Assembly: GCA_964615765.1 (NCBI GenBank)
Contig: CAZTQN010000028.1
Coordinates: 1-55,753, forward strand
DNA from: CAZTQN01 sp964615765
Lineage (GTDB): Bacteria > Planctomycetota > Phycisphaerae > Phycisphaerales > UBA1924
DNA length: 55,753 bases
Direction: 5' to 3'
Within the stretch, counting starts at the first letter, position 1; every line of letters begins with the position of its first letter. Under the pieces are notes generated by a model. The model ran no database searches and was not told the DNA's origin. It saw nothing but the letters and a program-made list of their open reading frames with translations. Positions 7,975-16,844 of this stretch are shown piece after piece. The position numbers were made by a program, and so were the translations under genes.

Positions 7975-10555
7975 GCGCCGCGCTGGCCGCGGGCTGAGCC
8001 TCGCCGGGCGAGCGGGGCGGCGCGTTCTTCACCCAGCGGTCCAGCCACGCGATCATCTCCGCGAGCGTGTGCTCGACGCTTTCGCGGGCCGAGTACCCGT
8101 GGCTCTCGAAGGGGAGCATGACCAGGCGGGCCGTGCCCGCGTTGCCCTTGATGGCGTGGTACAGCCGCTCGCTCTGGATGGGAAACGTGCCGGGGTTGTT
8201 GTCGATCTCGCCGTGGATGAGCAGCAGCGGCTCGTTGATCTTGTGCGCGAAGGTGAACGGCGACAGCCGCTCGTATACGTCCGGCGCTTCCCAATACGTC
8301 CGCCGCTCGCCCTGAAAGCCGAAGGGCGTCAGCGTCCGGTTGTATGCCCCGCTGCGCGCGATCCCGGCGCGAAACAGGTCGCAGTGCGCCATCAGGTTCG
8401 CGGTCATGAACGCGCCGTACGAATGCCCGCCGACGGCCACACGGTCGCGATCGGCCACGCCCATCTCCACGGCCTTGTCGATCGCCGCCTGCGCGCTGCT
8501 GACGATCTGATCCACGAACGTGTCGTTCGCGGTTTCCGGGTGCCCAACGATCGGCATAGTCGCGGCGTCCATCACCGCGTACCCCTGCGTGAGCAGGAAC
8601 AGATGCGACGTGCCCCCGATGCTCGTGAACCGCCGGGGCGAGCCCGCCACCTGCCCCGCGACGCCCGCGTCGGTGAACTCCAGCGGATACGCCCACACGA
8701 ACAGCGGCAGGCGCGTGCCGGGCTGGTAGTCCGCGGGCAGATACATCGTCGCCGACAGCTCCACGCCGTCGCTGCGCCGGTACTTCACCAGTTCCTTCTT
8801 CACGCGGCGGAGTTCCGGCACCGGATCCTCGAAGCGCGTGATCTGCGTCCATTGCCCGCCGCCCGGCGCGTCGACGGCGCCTGCGAGCGCCGCGCGCCCG
8901 TCGCCGCCCTCAGCGCCGCCCGCCCGCACGTCCCGAATGAAGTAGTTGGGGTACTGCGTCGGCGTCTCGAACTGCGTGATAAACCGCGTGCCGTCCGTAG
9001 ACAAGATGTCAACCACGCTCTCGAAGCTCTCCCCCGCGTTGCGCCACAAACGCTCGGAGGTGAAGTCCGTGAGCGACAGGCGATCCAGGAACGGGCGGTC
9101 GCCTTCGGGCGTTGCCCCACGCCCCGCCATGAACACGTTTCCGTTCTCGATGCGCACCACGCTGCGCCCGCTGGGCAGCCGCGTCGTCAGCGGCGAGCCG
9201 GGGTTCTTGTACTGATCAAGCGTCGAGCGGTCGAACAGCAAACGCGGCTTGCCGGCGTCGCCCGCGGCGTCCGGGTTCATCAGCCACGTCCGAGCCCACC
9301 GCCGGTCGCGGTCGAACTCGCTGTACCACGCCGTGCCGTCCTGCATCCACGACACGCCCGTGAACCGGTGCTCAGTCCGCGTCACCTCGCGCGCCTCCCC
9401 CGCGAACGGCGCGGCGAGCATCATCACGCGGTCGCGATGCGCCACCTTCTTCCGCGGGTCGCCCTCGTCCAGCGCCTCCGCCCACACGAGCGTCGCACGC
9501 TCCGTATCCCGCCACTCGATCGCGCGCGGGCCCGTCTGCACGCCCTCGATCGGGATCGTGTCCAGCAGCGGCACACGCACCACCTCACGCACGACCTTCC
9601 CGCTCGTGTCCCAGACCTCGACCACCTCCGGGAACAGCGACCACGGGTGCAGGTACGAGTAGGGCCGCTCCGTGCGTGAGATCAGCAGAAACTCGCCGCT
9701 CGGCGAAGGGTCGTTCCCTGTGTAGATCGCCGGCCCGCCGATCTTCGTCCGCTCGCCGCTCTCCAGGTCGATGAACTCGAGCTGGCTGGTCATGTAGTAA
9801 TCGAACAGCGCCTCGTCGTGCGGCGTTTGCAGGAGGTCCTGGAACGTCCGCACCGGCGCCGACTTGCCGCGCGTCTCCTGAATCACCGGCCCCGCCGGCA
9901 CGCGCGGCGGCGCGGGCGCCGCAGCCCGATTCTCAGGGATCACGCGCACGAGCACGCGCTGGCCGTCGGGCATCCAGCGCGCGGGCGAGCCCGCCGCGGC
10001 GTTCAGCACCGGGCCCGTCACGGCGCGGGCCTCGCCGCTGGCGGTGTCGCCGACCCACAGCTCGATGCCGCCGGCCCGCGTGTTGGTGAACATGAAGCGC
10101 GAGCCGTCCGGCGACCACGAGATGCCGGAGAGATCGGCGTCCGCGGGCACGCGCACGCGGACTTCCGCCGCACCGCTCGCGAAGGTTGAGCCGTCGATCC
10201 GCCGGAGCGTCAGCCCGGTGAGCTGGCGCGGGCCGTGCGGGCCGTTGCTGGCGGGGTCGATGCGCGAACCCGCGAGCCGAACCATCGGCGCGGCAAGGTC
10301 CTCGATCGGCGGGTACAGCTCACGGTCCATCAACGCCATCACGCGGCGCGACGGGTCCAGCGCGACCGACGGCAGCGCCGGCGCGTCGAGCGCCCGCCGG
10401 ATCACTTCGGGCGCTCGCAGATAGCCGGGCTTCGACGGCTCCGTGACGGCGGCGGACGCGGTCCCGACTCCCGTCAACGTCGCGGCGAGCGTGTTCGACA
10501 TGAAGACCAGCCCGGCGGCCAGGCCGCTGGTGAGCGGCAAGCGGCGAATACCCAT
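7946..10555 (-). CDS. S9 prolyl-oligopeptidase family peptidase, glutamyl-endopeptidase-like (S9D)
   Basis: The 869-residue product has a signal peptide (MGIRRLPLTSGLAAGLVFMS), a long beta-propeller region and a C-terminal alpha/beta-hydrolase domain. The nucleophile is Ser712 in GGHSYGAFMTANLMAH, Asp785 lies in HGEIDNNPGTFP and His819 in FESHGYSARESVEHTLAEM. The DNNPGT and ESHGYSARES forms are those of the plant chloroplast glutamyl endopeptidase branch rather than of dipeptidyl peptidase IV, so cleavage after acidic residues is a reasonable guess. It is probably periplasmic. I chose the ATG at 10555 because it gives the signal peptide; the frame is open 32 codons further. It is divergent from hicA. 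Confidence 0.88.
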   Translation of the reverse strand: MGIRRLPLTSGLAAGLVFMSNTLAATLTGVGTASAAVTEPSKPGYLRAPEVIRRALDAPALPSVALDPSRRVMALMDRELYPPIEDLAAPMVRLAGSRIDPASNGPHGPRQLTGLTLRRIDGSTFASGAAEVRVRVPADADLSGISWSPDGSRFMFTNTRAGGIELWVGDTASGEARAVTGPVLNAAAGSPARWMPDGQRVLVRVIPENRAAAPAPPRVPAGPVIQETRGKSAPVRTFQDLLQTPHDEALFDYYMTSQLEFIDLESGERTKIGGPAIYTGNDPSPSGEFLLISRTERPYSYLHPWSLFPEVVEVWDTSGKVVREVVRVPLLDTIPIEGVQTGPRAIEWRDTERATLVWAEALDEGDPRKKVAHRDRVMMLAAPFAGEAREVTRTEHRFTGVSWMQDGTAWYSEFDRDRRWARTWLMNPDAAGDAGKPRLLFDRSTLDQYKNPGSPLTTRLPSGRSVVRIENGNVFMAGRGATPEGDRPFLDRLSLTDFTSERLWRNAGESFESVVDILSTDGTRFITQFETPTQYPNYFIRDVRAGGAEGGDGRAALAGAVDAPGGGQWTQITRFEDPVPELRRVKKELVKYRRSDGVELSATMYLPADYQPGTRLPLFVWAYPLEFTDAGVAGQVAGSPRRFTSIGGTSHLFLLTQGYAVMDAATMPIVGHPETANDTFVDQIVSSAQAAIDKAVEMGVADRDRVAVGGHSYGAFMTANLMAHCDLFRAGIARSGAYNRTLTPFGFQGERRTYWEAPDVYERLSPFTFAHKINEPLLLIHGEIDNNPGTFPIQSERLYHAIKGNAGTARLVMLPFESHGYSARESVEHTLAEMIAWLDRWVKNAPPRSPGEAQPAASAAPGGGDAVTR

Positions 10556-10663
10556 GATGGACGACTCCGGATGCGAGACCAGATCAGGGTACGGCGTATC
10601 CGGGCCGTGCGAAATCAATCGCCCGGCGAGCCACGCCGCGCAGGGACTCAAGTCGATAGAACC

Positions 10664-10692
10664 TTGATTCGATGCATACCGTATGTCATACT
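10664..10692 (+). promoter_or_regulatory. hicAB promoter with overlapping dyad operator
   Basis: TTGATT at 10664-10669 and CATACT at 10687-10692 are spaced by 17 bases, a good sigma-70 promoter. The spacer holds the perfect dyad CATAC-C-GTATG at 10675-10685, and the -10 region repeats CATAC. The hicA ATG at 10698 is only five bases past the -10 box, so the transcript should be leaderless or nearly so. HicB antitoxins with a DNA-binding C-terminus commonly repress their own promoter at such dyads. Confidence 0.6.
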
Positions 10693-10697
10693 AGGGC

Positions 10698-10904
10698 ATG
10701 AACAGTCGGGACGTCATCCGACGGCTGGTGGCTGAGGGGTGGGAACTGGCCCGCACGAAGGGGAGCCACCACCAGTACCGTCACCCGACCAAGCCCGGGC
10801 TGGTGACCGTCCCGCACCCCAAGCGCGATCTGCCGATCGGCACGGTTCGGAGCATCGCCAAGCAAGCCGGCTGGACCGGCCCCGCCGGAAGGAACAGGCC
10901 ATGA
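10698..10904 (+). CDS. hicA: HicA toxin, mRNA interferase
   Basis: HicA is a small dsRBD-like ribonuclease that cleaves mRNA and is neutralised by HicB. The 68-residue product shows the family pattern SRDVIRRLVAEGWELARTKGSHHQY, with the catalytic His at about residue 24 in GSHH. HPTKPGLVTVPHPKRDLPIGTVRSIAKQAGW follows the usual order. No Shine-Dalgarno site is seen and the ATG lies almost at the expected transcription start, so leaderless translation is likely. The stop overlaps the hicB start by four bases (ATGA). It looks intact and complete. Confidence 0.95.
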   Translation: MNSRDVIRRLVAEGWELARTKGSHHQYRHPTKPGLVTVPHPKRDLPIGTVRSIAKQAGWTGPAGRNRP

Positions 10905-11386
10905 ACTATCCCGTGGTGATCCACAAAGACCGCACGAGCGACTACGGCGTGAGCGTGCCGGATCTGCCCGGCTGCGTCTCCGCCGGCGCCACCGTTGACG
11001 AAGCCCTGGTCATGGTCCGCGAGGCGATCGAACTGCACTTGGAAGGTCTAATCGAAGACGGCGGCGTGCCCCCGCTGCCGACCCCGATCGAGAAACTGCG
11101 CGCCGACCCGGACTACGCCGACGGCACCTGGGCGATCGTGTCCGTGGACGAAACCACCCTGCGCGTCAAGATCGCCCGCGTCGGCATCACCATGCCCCAG
11201 CGCGTGCTCGACGCCATCGACCGGCACGCCAAGGCGCACGGCGAAACCCGATCAGGTCTCCTCGCCCGCGCCGCGGTGCGCTACATCGGACGCGAAGCCG
11301 GCGCCCTGCCCGAAGCCAAACGCGGCGGCGCGAAACTCCGCACCATCCGACGCAAGACCCGCGCCGCCAACCCCAAACAGCGATAG
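10901..11386 (+). CDS. hicB: HicB antitoxin with C-terminal ribbon-helix-helix domain
   Basis: HicB binds and blocks HicA and usually represses the operon. The 161-residue protein begins with the RNase H-like partial fold (MNYPVVIHKDRTSDYGVSVP, then DLPGCVSAGATVDEALVMVREAI). A ribbon-helix-helix segment is seen near residues 98-130: VGITMPQRVLDAIDRHAKAH followed by GETRSGLLARAAVRYI. A basic tail (RRKTRAANPKQR) adds about 30 residues beyond the domain, which is longer than typical. It overlaps hicA by four bases. The dyad in the hicAB promoter spacer is the probable binding site. Confidence 0.94.
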   Translation: MNYPVVIHKDRTSDYGVSVPDLPGCVSAGATVDEALVMVREAIELHLEGLIEDGGVPPLPTPIEKLRADPDYADGTWAIVSVDETTLRVKIARVGITMPQRVLDAIDRHAKAHGETRSGLLARAAVRYIGREAGALPEAKRGGAKLRTIRRKTRAANPKQR

Positions 11387-11500
11387 CCCCCGCACGCCGC
11401 CCCTAAACCCTCCAGGCGCCGCCCAACGTACAGCGCACCAGAACCACGGCACCGCTCCCGCGTGCGCGACGTCAGTTCCTCGTTGTTCCTGTTGAAGGAA

Positions 11501-11573
11501 TGGGCAGGGCCGGACTTGAACCGGCGACCCCCGCATTTTCAGTGCGGTGCTCTACCAACTGAGCTACCTACCC
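11501..11573 (-). tRNA. tRNA-Phe (anticodon GAA)
   Basis: On the minus strand a 73-base cloverleaf runs from GGGTAGG to CCTGCCC plus discriminator A. The D arm is GCTC...GAGC, the anticodon stem CCGCA/TGCGG encloses CTGAAAA with anticodon GAA, and the T arm contains GTTCAAGTC. The 3' CCA is not encoded. Confidence 0.97.
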
Positions 11574-11587
11574 GGTTGTGAACCACT

Positions 11588-11615
11588 AGGGTACCGCCCA
11601 CCCTCGGCCGGTCAA
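11588..11615 (-). promoter_or_regulatory. Promoter of tRNA-Phe
   Basis: On the minus strand TTGACC (11615-11610) and TACCCT (11593-11588) are spaced by 16 bases. The expected start lies about 8 bases before the tRNA 5' end, which fits a short leader removed by RNase P. Confidence 0.5.
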
Positions 11616-11835
11616 CCGTTCCGCCGCCTTCCGCCGTTTGCCAGCCCCGCCGCCACACGTCCTCGCCCCAAAACAGCCCCGATCAAGTCCTGTCACAGAC
11701 CCGACTTCGCCCGGTCGGCGGCGTGCTCCTCCGCGATCTTCCCGATGTCGACGTCCGGTAGCCAATGCCGGCCCTGCGCCCCAGCCGCCTCGCTCCCGCC
11801 TCACCGCCATCGCGCCGCCTCTCTACCCTCCGCCC

Positions 11836-12738
11836 ATGCCGACCGCGAACGCTTCATCGACCGGCCCCGCACCGCTCGGCGGGGCCACGCTCGATCACGT
11901 CGCCGACCCCCTCCTCCGCGTCCGCGGGCTCAAGACTCACTTCCCCATCAAATCCGGCCTGCTGCAACGCACCACCGGATGGGTCAAGGCCATCGACGGC
12001 GTCGACTTCGACATCGGCAAGGGCGAAACGCTCGGGCTCGTCGGCGAGTCCGGCTGCGGTAAGACCACCGTCGGACGCACCATCCTCCGCCTCATCCCCG
12101 CCACCGCCGGCTCGGTCGTCTTCGAAGGCGCCGACGTCTACCGCGTACCCCCCGCGCAGCTCAAGAAGATGCGCCGGCACATGCAGATCATCTTCCAGGA
12201 CCCCGCCGGGAGCATGAACCCGCGCATGCGTGTGCTCAACATCGTCGGCGAGCCGCTGCTCGTCCACGGCCTGGTCGACTCGCCCGACGAACTCCGCCAG
12301 CGCGTCGAGACCTTCCTCGTCCGCTGCGGCATGCCCAAGGCCGCTGCCGACCGTTACCCGCACGAGTTCTCCGGCGGGCAGCGCCAGCGCATCGCCATCG
12401 CCCGCGCGCTCGCCCTCGAACCCTCGTTCATCGTCTGCGACGAGCCGACCTCCGCCCTCGACGTCTCCATCCAGGCCCAGATCCTGAATCTCCTGAAAGA
12501 CCTGCAGCGCGACTTCCGCCTCAGCTACCTGTTCATCTCGCACGACATGGCCGTCATCCAGCACATGTGCGACCGCATCGCCGTGATGTACAAGGGCCGC
12601 ATCGTCGAGGCCGGCCCGAAGGCCGAGATCATCGGCAGCCCCAAGCACCGCTACACGCAGTCGCTGCTGTCCGCCGTGCCCACGCCCGTGCCGGGCAAAA
12701 AAAAGCAGCGCGTGCTCTTCGACGGCGCCGCGATCTGA
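11836..12738 (+). CDS. ABC transporter ATP-binding protein, oligopeptide/dipeptide (OppF/DppF) type
   Basis: The 300-residue protein is an Opp/Dpp-type importer ATPase. It has Walker A GESGCGKTT at about residues 70-78 and the Q-loop in IIFQDPAGSMNPRM, whose PxxSMNPRM form is typical of OppF/DppF. The signature FSGGQRQRIAIARAL is near 178-192, Walker B/D-loop FIVCDEPTSALDVS near 198-211, and the H-loop is FISHDM. The tail KHRYTQSLLSAVP is also family-typical. A homopolymer of eight A's near the end encodes Lys-Lys-Lys. No permease, substrate-binding protein or OppD partner is visible nearby, so the gene is either an orphan or serves subunits encoded elsewhere. Confidence 0.9.
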   Translation: MPTANASSTGPAPLGGATLDHVADPLLRVRGLKTHFPIKSGLLQRTTGWVKAIDGVDFDIGKGETLGLVGESGCGKTTVGRTILRLIPATAGSVVFEGADVYRVPPAQLKKMRRHMQIIFQDPAGSMNPRMRVLNIVGEPLLVHGLVDSPDELRQRVETFLVRCGMPKAAADRYPHEFSGGQRQRIAIARALALEPSFIVCDEPTSALDVSIQAQILNLLKDLQRDFRLSYLFISHDMAVIQHMCDRIAVMYKGRIVEAGPKAEIIGSPKHRYTQSLLSAVPTPVPGKKKQRVLFDGAAI

Positions 12739-12802
12739 TCGATCGCGATCGCCCCTTCGAAGTCGCACGCGCCCGCTCATCTCTCTGCGTTGATGCCGCG
12801 GG

Positions 12803-13834
12803 TCAGAAGTTGACCTGCAGCCCGACGTTCCCGATCACCTCGGCGTCGTCGCCGCTGTTGTATTCCTTGGTGTGATCGCCCAGGAACAGGCCCGCCACGC
12901 CCGCGTTGAGCGTCCACGCGCCGTACTTCTCGACAATCGGCAGCGGGATCGACGCCCTGGCGCCGACCTGCACGAAGCCGAACGTCTCGTCCTCGCCCTG
13001 CGCGTTCTGGTAGTAGTTGTCCAGGCTCAGACCGACCATCACCGGGAACGAGATCGCGATGTCCTTCTTGCCCACGGGGATCGCGAACCCCGGCGCGACG
13101 CCGAGCTCGAGGTACACGCCCGTGTCCGAGTCCGCCCCGTCCGAGGCGTCGGCCCCGGTCTCGACGACGAACATCGCGTACGGCTTGAGCGACAGCGCGC
13201 CCAGCCATTCCGAGTCGTCCAGCGCGATGATGCCGTTGAACTCCTGCACCGTCTCGAACGCGTCGTTCGGGCTGGTCAGGAAGACGTACTGCCCCGTCAG
13301 CGCGACCTTGCCCAGCGTCAGCGTCGCACCGCCCAGCACGTCGCTCTCGTACCAGTATTCCGTGAAGTCGCCGCGCGACTGCGAGCCGGTCTTCTGCCCG
13401 TGGAAGCTGTTCCACGTCGCGGCGAACACGTCGAACTTCACGTCCCCGCTCTGGGCCAGGTTTACTGTCAACCGCGCCGCCGGCTGCAAGATCAGCCCGC
13501 TGTCCTCCTGCACGATCCCGCGGAAGAAGTAGCCCGTGAAGTAGTCGAAGTTGACCTGGATGCTGAACGGGCTCGCGCCATCATCGGCCGGCTCTTCCGC
13601 CGCTTCCGCCGTCGGCTCGGGCGCCGGCGCGGTCTTCCGCGGCGTCGCCGCCGGCGCAGGGGGCGAGTACGTCGGACCCGCCTCAGTATCCGCCGAGGCC
13701 ATGCCGTCGCCGCCCGGCTGCTGCACGGACCGCGTCTCTGCGAACAGTTGCCCGCTCGCCGCGCCGGCGCTCATCAGCACCGTCGTCACGCCCGTCGCCC
13801 ACGCCGTTCGAACGCCCAGTCTCCGAGTGGTCAT
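12803..13834 (-). CDS. TorF-like outer-membrane beta-barrel protein
   Basis: The 343-residue product has a signal peptide (residues 1-28, ending AGAASG) and a Pro/Ala/Glu-rich linker of about 60 residues. The rest is alternating hydrophobic/polar strands ending in NVGLQVNF, a terminal Phe recognised by the BAM machinery. The first strand, VNFDYFTGYFFRGIVQEDSG, resembles the start of TorF-type putative porins (short aromatic strand then RG-x-x-Q). Strands in GVYLELGVAPGFAIPVG, AISFPVMVGLSLDNYY and GFVQVGARASIPLP continue the barrel. Substrate is unknown. It is downstream of the LuxR gene on the same strand but separated from it by a strong terminator, so it probably has its own promoter. Confidence 0.75.
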   Translation of the reverse strand: MTTRRLGVRTAWATGVTTVLMSAGAASGQLFAETRSVQQPGGDGMASADTEAGPTYSPPAPAATPRKTAPAPEPTAEAAEEPADDGASPFSIQVNFDYFTGYFFRGIVQEDSGLILQPAARLTVNLAQSGDVKFDVFAATWNSFHGQKTGSQSRGDFTEYWYESDVLGGATLTLGKVALTGQYVFLTSPNDAFETVQEFNGIIALDDSEWLGALSLKPYAMFVVETGADASDGADSDTGVYLELGVAPGFAIPVGKKDIAISFPVMVGLSLDNYYQNAQGEDETFGFVQVGARASIPLPIVEKYGAWTLNAGVAGLFLGDHTKEYNSGDDAEVIGNVGLQVNF

Positions 13835-13923
13835 GTCGTGCCTCCGATCTGTGCGATCCGGGGCATCGGGCTGTTCTCGGGCTCACCTGAGCGTGTGGGA
13901 CATCCTCCAAAGGAAAAAGTGAA

Positions 13924-13950
13924 CAACGCCGTCCTGTTCAGACGGCGTTG
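13924..13950 (-). terminator. Rho-independent terminator after the LuxR gene
   Basis: A perfect 10-bp stem, CAACGCCGTC/GACGGCGTTG, encloses a 7-base loop. Reading on the minus strand it is followed by TTCACTTTTTCC. It lies 54 bases past the LuxR stop and 90 bases before the outer-membrane protein start. Confidence 0.75.
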
Positions 13951-14004
13951 CCGGGGGTTGTTTGCATGTTCCCGGACCTTCGCGCCGGGGGTTCAAGGTG
14001 TGTC

Positions 14005-14715
14005 TCAGTTCAGCCGGGCCAGCGACGCATGCCGCGGCGTCAGCCCCGCGTCCCGAGCCCGCAGCGTCAGGCTCGTCCGGTCACCCACGCCCAGCTTGGC
14101 CGCGATCCCCTCGCGGAACCGCTTGACGGTCTTGACCGACCGGTGCAGGCGCTCGGCGATCTCATCGATCGTCAGCCCCATGCCCAGGTACGCGAGCACT
14201 TCCACCTCGCGCCGTGTCAGCGGCGCGAACTCGCCCAGGTGTGCGTAGTCGGCCTCGACCACGCGCGGATCGTCCGGCACATTCAGCGGCGCCGCCCGCG
14301 TGAACACCAGCACGTGCTCCAGCCGCTCGCCCTCCTGGTCCCAGATCGGACAGAACCACGAGCGCATCCGCCGCCCGCGCCACAGCGCGCTGCCCAGCAC
14401 AGGCCGACGCTCTTCTTGCAGCAGCGCCGCGATCCGGCGCATCCGCTCCACCACCTCCGGCGGCGCCAGCGCGCTCAGCGGCTGGCCGATGAGTTCACTC
14501 TCCGGTCGATCCGCCAGCGCCCGCGCCGCCTGCGGCGAGCACCAGCTCACTTCCATCGCCGCGTTCAGCGACCACGTCAGCACGTCCGGATCGGTCCGCA
14601 GCGTGTCCCACGCCGCCTGGCTCCCGCCACGCATGATCGCCATCGGCGGGTTTTCCAGCCCCCCGCGCACCGCCTCCGTCCGTTCCGTTGACCCCAAGTT
14701 GTCGGGGATGATCAT
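14005..14715 (-). CDS. PAS-LuxR transcriptional regulator
   Basis: The 236-residue product has a sensor part resembling a PAS domain at about residues 40-140 (DVLTWSLNAAMEVSWCSPQA, then LIGQPLSALAPPEVVERMR) and a C-terminal LuxR helix-turn-helix from about 165. APLTRREVEVLAYLGMGLTI, DEIAERLHRSVKTVKRFREG and IAAKLGVGDRTSL fit the GerE-type fold. No receiver Asp is seen, so it is not a standard response regulator. I chose ATG 14715, which has GGGAG seven bases upstream; the frame extends 17 codons further. A terminator separates it from the next gene, and the 438-base region upstream probably holds its promoter. Confidence 0.85.
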   Translation of the reverse strand: MIIPDNLGSTERTEAVRGGLENPPMAIMRGGSQAAWDTLRTDPDVLTWSLNAAMEVSWCSPQAARALADRPESELIGQPLSALAPPEVVERMRRIAALLQEERRPVLGSALWRGRRMRSWFCPIWDQEGERLEHVLVFTRAAPLNVPDDPRVVEADYAHLGEFAPLTRREVEVLAYLGMGLTIDEIAERLHRSVKTVKRFREGIAAKLGVGDRTSLTLRARDAGLTPRHASLARLN

Positions 14716-15153
14716 CGCAGTCTCCCTATCGAAAGCGGGCGGCACGTCGTGGTCCGCCCGGCCCATTTGTGTGTTGCCCCGCGGCGCGGCAGATCCGCGT
14801 CGCGGTCGCGAGCCGAAACACCGTCACACGAGTACGCACTGCCCCCACGGCGCACGCCGGCATCCATGACTGATGTCGGCGTTCGCCTGCTTTTGCACGC
14901 CGGGCCGGGACCGTCCATCGCCGTCGATGACCACCCCGATCGCAGCCCGCGCCGGTCGCACCCGCGACCGTCTTTCCTCTCGCCTCACGTCGCCCGCCCA
15001 GCCCCACCCGCCCGGCGATCCAGCCGCGGTGTCCGGGGTGCGCGACCCATCGTCCCTTTTCCGTACGCCCCGCCGCCCACCCCTGTTCGCCCCGCGGATC
15101 CCGACCCTCGGCGGACTCACCCGCCCGATTGGGCCGCTCGATAGCATGCCCGG
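14716..15153. other. 438-base divergent intergenic region, no gene seen
   Basis: This gap separates the LuxR gene from the membrane-protein unit. I see no convincing coding frame, RNA fold or repeat; the short open frames in it are Arg/Pro-rich shadows. It must hold the promoters of both flanking genes, but I cannot place them with confidence. Confidence 0.4.
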
Positions 15154-16410
15154 ATGCCCGAAACTCCGCCAGCGCCCCGCGAACACCCCGCCGCCGCGGC
15201 GATCACGCCCCGACCCCGCACCATCCTCTTCGACGACCTCGCCGCCGACCTGGTCTGGCCGCAGCTCCTCCAAGCCGGCCCGCTCGCCCTCCGCCCCTCG
15301 CGCGTTGGCCTGGGCAGCGCGTGCGTGCTCATCACACTCCTCATCTTCACGCTCGGCGAACGCCTGGCCCGCGCCCTCGGCATGCCCGCCTTGTCCGGCT
15401 GGTTGCAGACCGAGTCCGCCAACGCGGGCGCCGCCGTCGGCGTCGTCGCCTCCCCGCCCGACCTGGCCCGCGAACTCCACATCCTCTACTTCGCCCACCC
15501 CTACACGCTGCTGGTCGAGATGCCCGTGCTCGGCCCGGTGATCCTGCTGGTGATCGTCGCGATCGCCGCCATCTTCGCCGGCGCCATCTGCCGCTCCGCC
15601 GTGTGCGACTACGCGTTCAACCAGGCCATCTCCTGGCCGCAGGCCCTCGGCTTCGCCCTCTCGCGATGGGCCGCGCTGGTCAGTTCGATGCTCATCCCGC
15701 TGCTGATCGTCTGGGGGATCGCGCTGGCGATCGCCCTTGGCGGGCTGGCCTTCCGCGTGCCCGGGCTGAACGCGCTCGCCGGCGCCCTGTGGATCCTCGC
15801 GCTCCTCGGCGGGCTGCTCGCCAGCGTCATTGTCATCGTGTACACCGTCGGGTCCACGCTGCTCCCGCCCGCCGTCGCCTGCGAAGGGTGCGACGCCGCC
15901 GACGCCCTGCAGCGCGTGTACGCGTTCGTGCTGGCCCGCCCGCTGCGCCTGGCGTTATACGCCCTGATCCTGCTGGTGCAGGGCGCCGTCGTCATCGCGA
16001 TCGTCGCGCTGCTGGCCCGCCTCACCATCACGCTCAGCACGCACTTCGCCATGGCCTTCGCCGGCTCCGACACGCGGGCCGCGATCTTCGCTGAGACCCC
16101 GGCGCAAACGCTCTCCGCGCTGGAGCGCCTGACCCGCGGCGGGATCCGCCTGTGGAACCTCGTGCCCCTGCTGCTCGTCGCCGGCTTCGTGTTCAGTTAC
16201 CTCTGGACCGCCGCGACGCTGCTCTACCTCGCCGTCCGCCGCGCCGCCGACGGCATGGACATGCGCGAAGTCTGGACCGACGCCCACGTCCCCGGCACGA
16301 TGGCCCTCACGCCCGCCGCCGCCGACCTCGCCGCGTCCCCGCGCACCGCCAGCCCCGCCGGCCCCGCACCCTCCGGCGTCTCCGACACCGGCCCGGCGGA
16401 CGAAACGTGA
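15154..16410 (+). CDS. Multi-pass membrane protein, unknown function
   Basis: I do not recognise a named family. The 418-residue product has a cytoplasmic-looking Pro/Ala N-terminus and about six hydrophobic segments: VGLGSACVLITLLIFTLG, VILLVIVAIAAIFAGAIC, SSMLIPLLIVWGIALAIALG, LWILALLGGLLASVIVIVYT, LALYALILLVQGAVVIAIVA and LVPLLLVAGFVFSYLWTAAT. The last is followed by LLYLAVRRAADGMDMREVW, an acidic/basic tail typical of planctomycete proteins related to poorly characterised glycerophosphodiester-phosphodiesterase-like membrane domains; that comparison is weak. Its stop overlaps the GTG start of the next gene (GTGA), so the two are coupled. Confidence 0.7.
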   Translation: MPETPPAPREHPAAAAITPRPRTILFDDLAADLVWPQLLQAGPLALRPSRVGLGSACVLITLLIFTLGERLARALGMPALSGWLQTESANAGAAVGVVASPPDLARELHILYFAHPYTLLVEMPVLGPVILLVIVAIAAIFAGAICRSAVCDYAFNQAISWPQALGFALSRWAALVSSMLIPLLIVWGIALAIALGGLAFRVPGLNALAGALWILALLGGLLASVIVIVYTVGSTLLPPAVACEGCDAADALQRVYAFVLARPLRLALYALILLVQGAVVIAIVALLARLTITLSTHFAMAFAGSDTRAAIFAETPAQTLSALERLTRGGIRLWNLVPLLLVAGFVFSYLWTAATLLYLAVRRAADGMDMREVWTDAHVPGTMALTPAAADLAASPRTASPAGPAPSGVSDTGPADET

Positions 16411-16730
16411 CCACGCCCCCCGACACCGACCGCCCCGTCCGCGGCGTGCTCCCGCTCCCAGAAAACGACGACGACCGTCACGCCGCCCTGTGCGCGCTCG
16501 CCGGCCTGCTCGCCGAGTCCAGCATCACCGCCTTCACCATCACCGACCCGCGCGCCTGCCGCTCGTGGACGATCGCCGCCCGCCAGACCGACCTGCCCAG
16601 CCTGCTCATGTCCGCCGCCCCGGGCACCACACTCACCGCCGAGCCCATCGCGCTGTGCGTCGAACCAACGCAGATCGCCTACGCCGCCACACCCGCTCTC
16701 GCCGCGGCGATCGCGCAACGCACCAACTGA
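16407..16730 (+). CDS. Small hypothetical protein coupled to the membrane protein
   Basis: This 107-residue protein starts at a GTG overlapping the previous stop by four bases. It is soluble, with a Pro/Asp-rich start and then a regular alpha/beta pattern: AALCALAGLLAESSITAFTI, TDPRACRSWTIAARQTDLPS and LTAEPIALCVEPTQIAYAAT. It has no motif I recognise. Coupling suggests it acts with the membrane protein at 15154. The gene is immediately followed by the tandem palindromic repeat. Confidence 0.65.
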   Translation: MTTPPDTDRPVRGVLPLPENDDDRHAALCALAGLLAESSITAFTITDPRACRSWTIAARQTDLPSLLMSAAPGTTLTAEPIALCVEPTQIAYAATPALAAAIAQRTN

Positions 16731-16749
16731 TCGTTCCGCGCCCCGCGTG

Positions 16750-16844
16750 CCCCCACGCTCCGCACTCTGGGTCCCCCCACGCTCCGCACTCTGCGTACCC
16801 CCACGCTCCGCACTCTGGGTACCCCCACGCTCCGCGTGGGGTCC
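16750..16844. repeat. Tandem 24-bp palindromic repeat array (3.5 units)
   Basis: Three 24-base units start at 16750, 16774 and 16798, each containing CCCCCACGCTCCGCACTCTG, with single-base differences. A fourth partial unit from 16822 ends in the perfect hairpin CCCCACGC-TCC-GCGTGGGG. The reverse complement contains GCGGAGCGTGGGGGTACCC, which recurs at 36562-36585 and, with one change, at 45012-45034 inside genes. The array lies between the stops of two convergent genes. Confidence 0.85.

Noticed and set aside
16750..16844. CRISPR array
   Set aside because: The 24-base units are adjacent with no unique spacers, and no cas genes are near.
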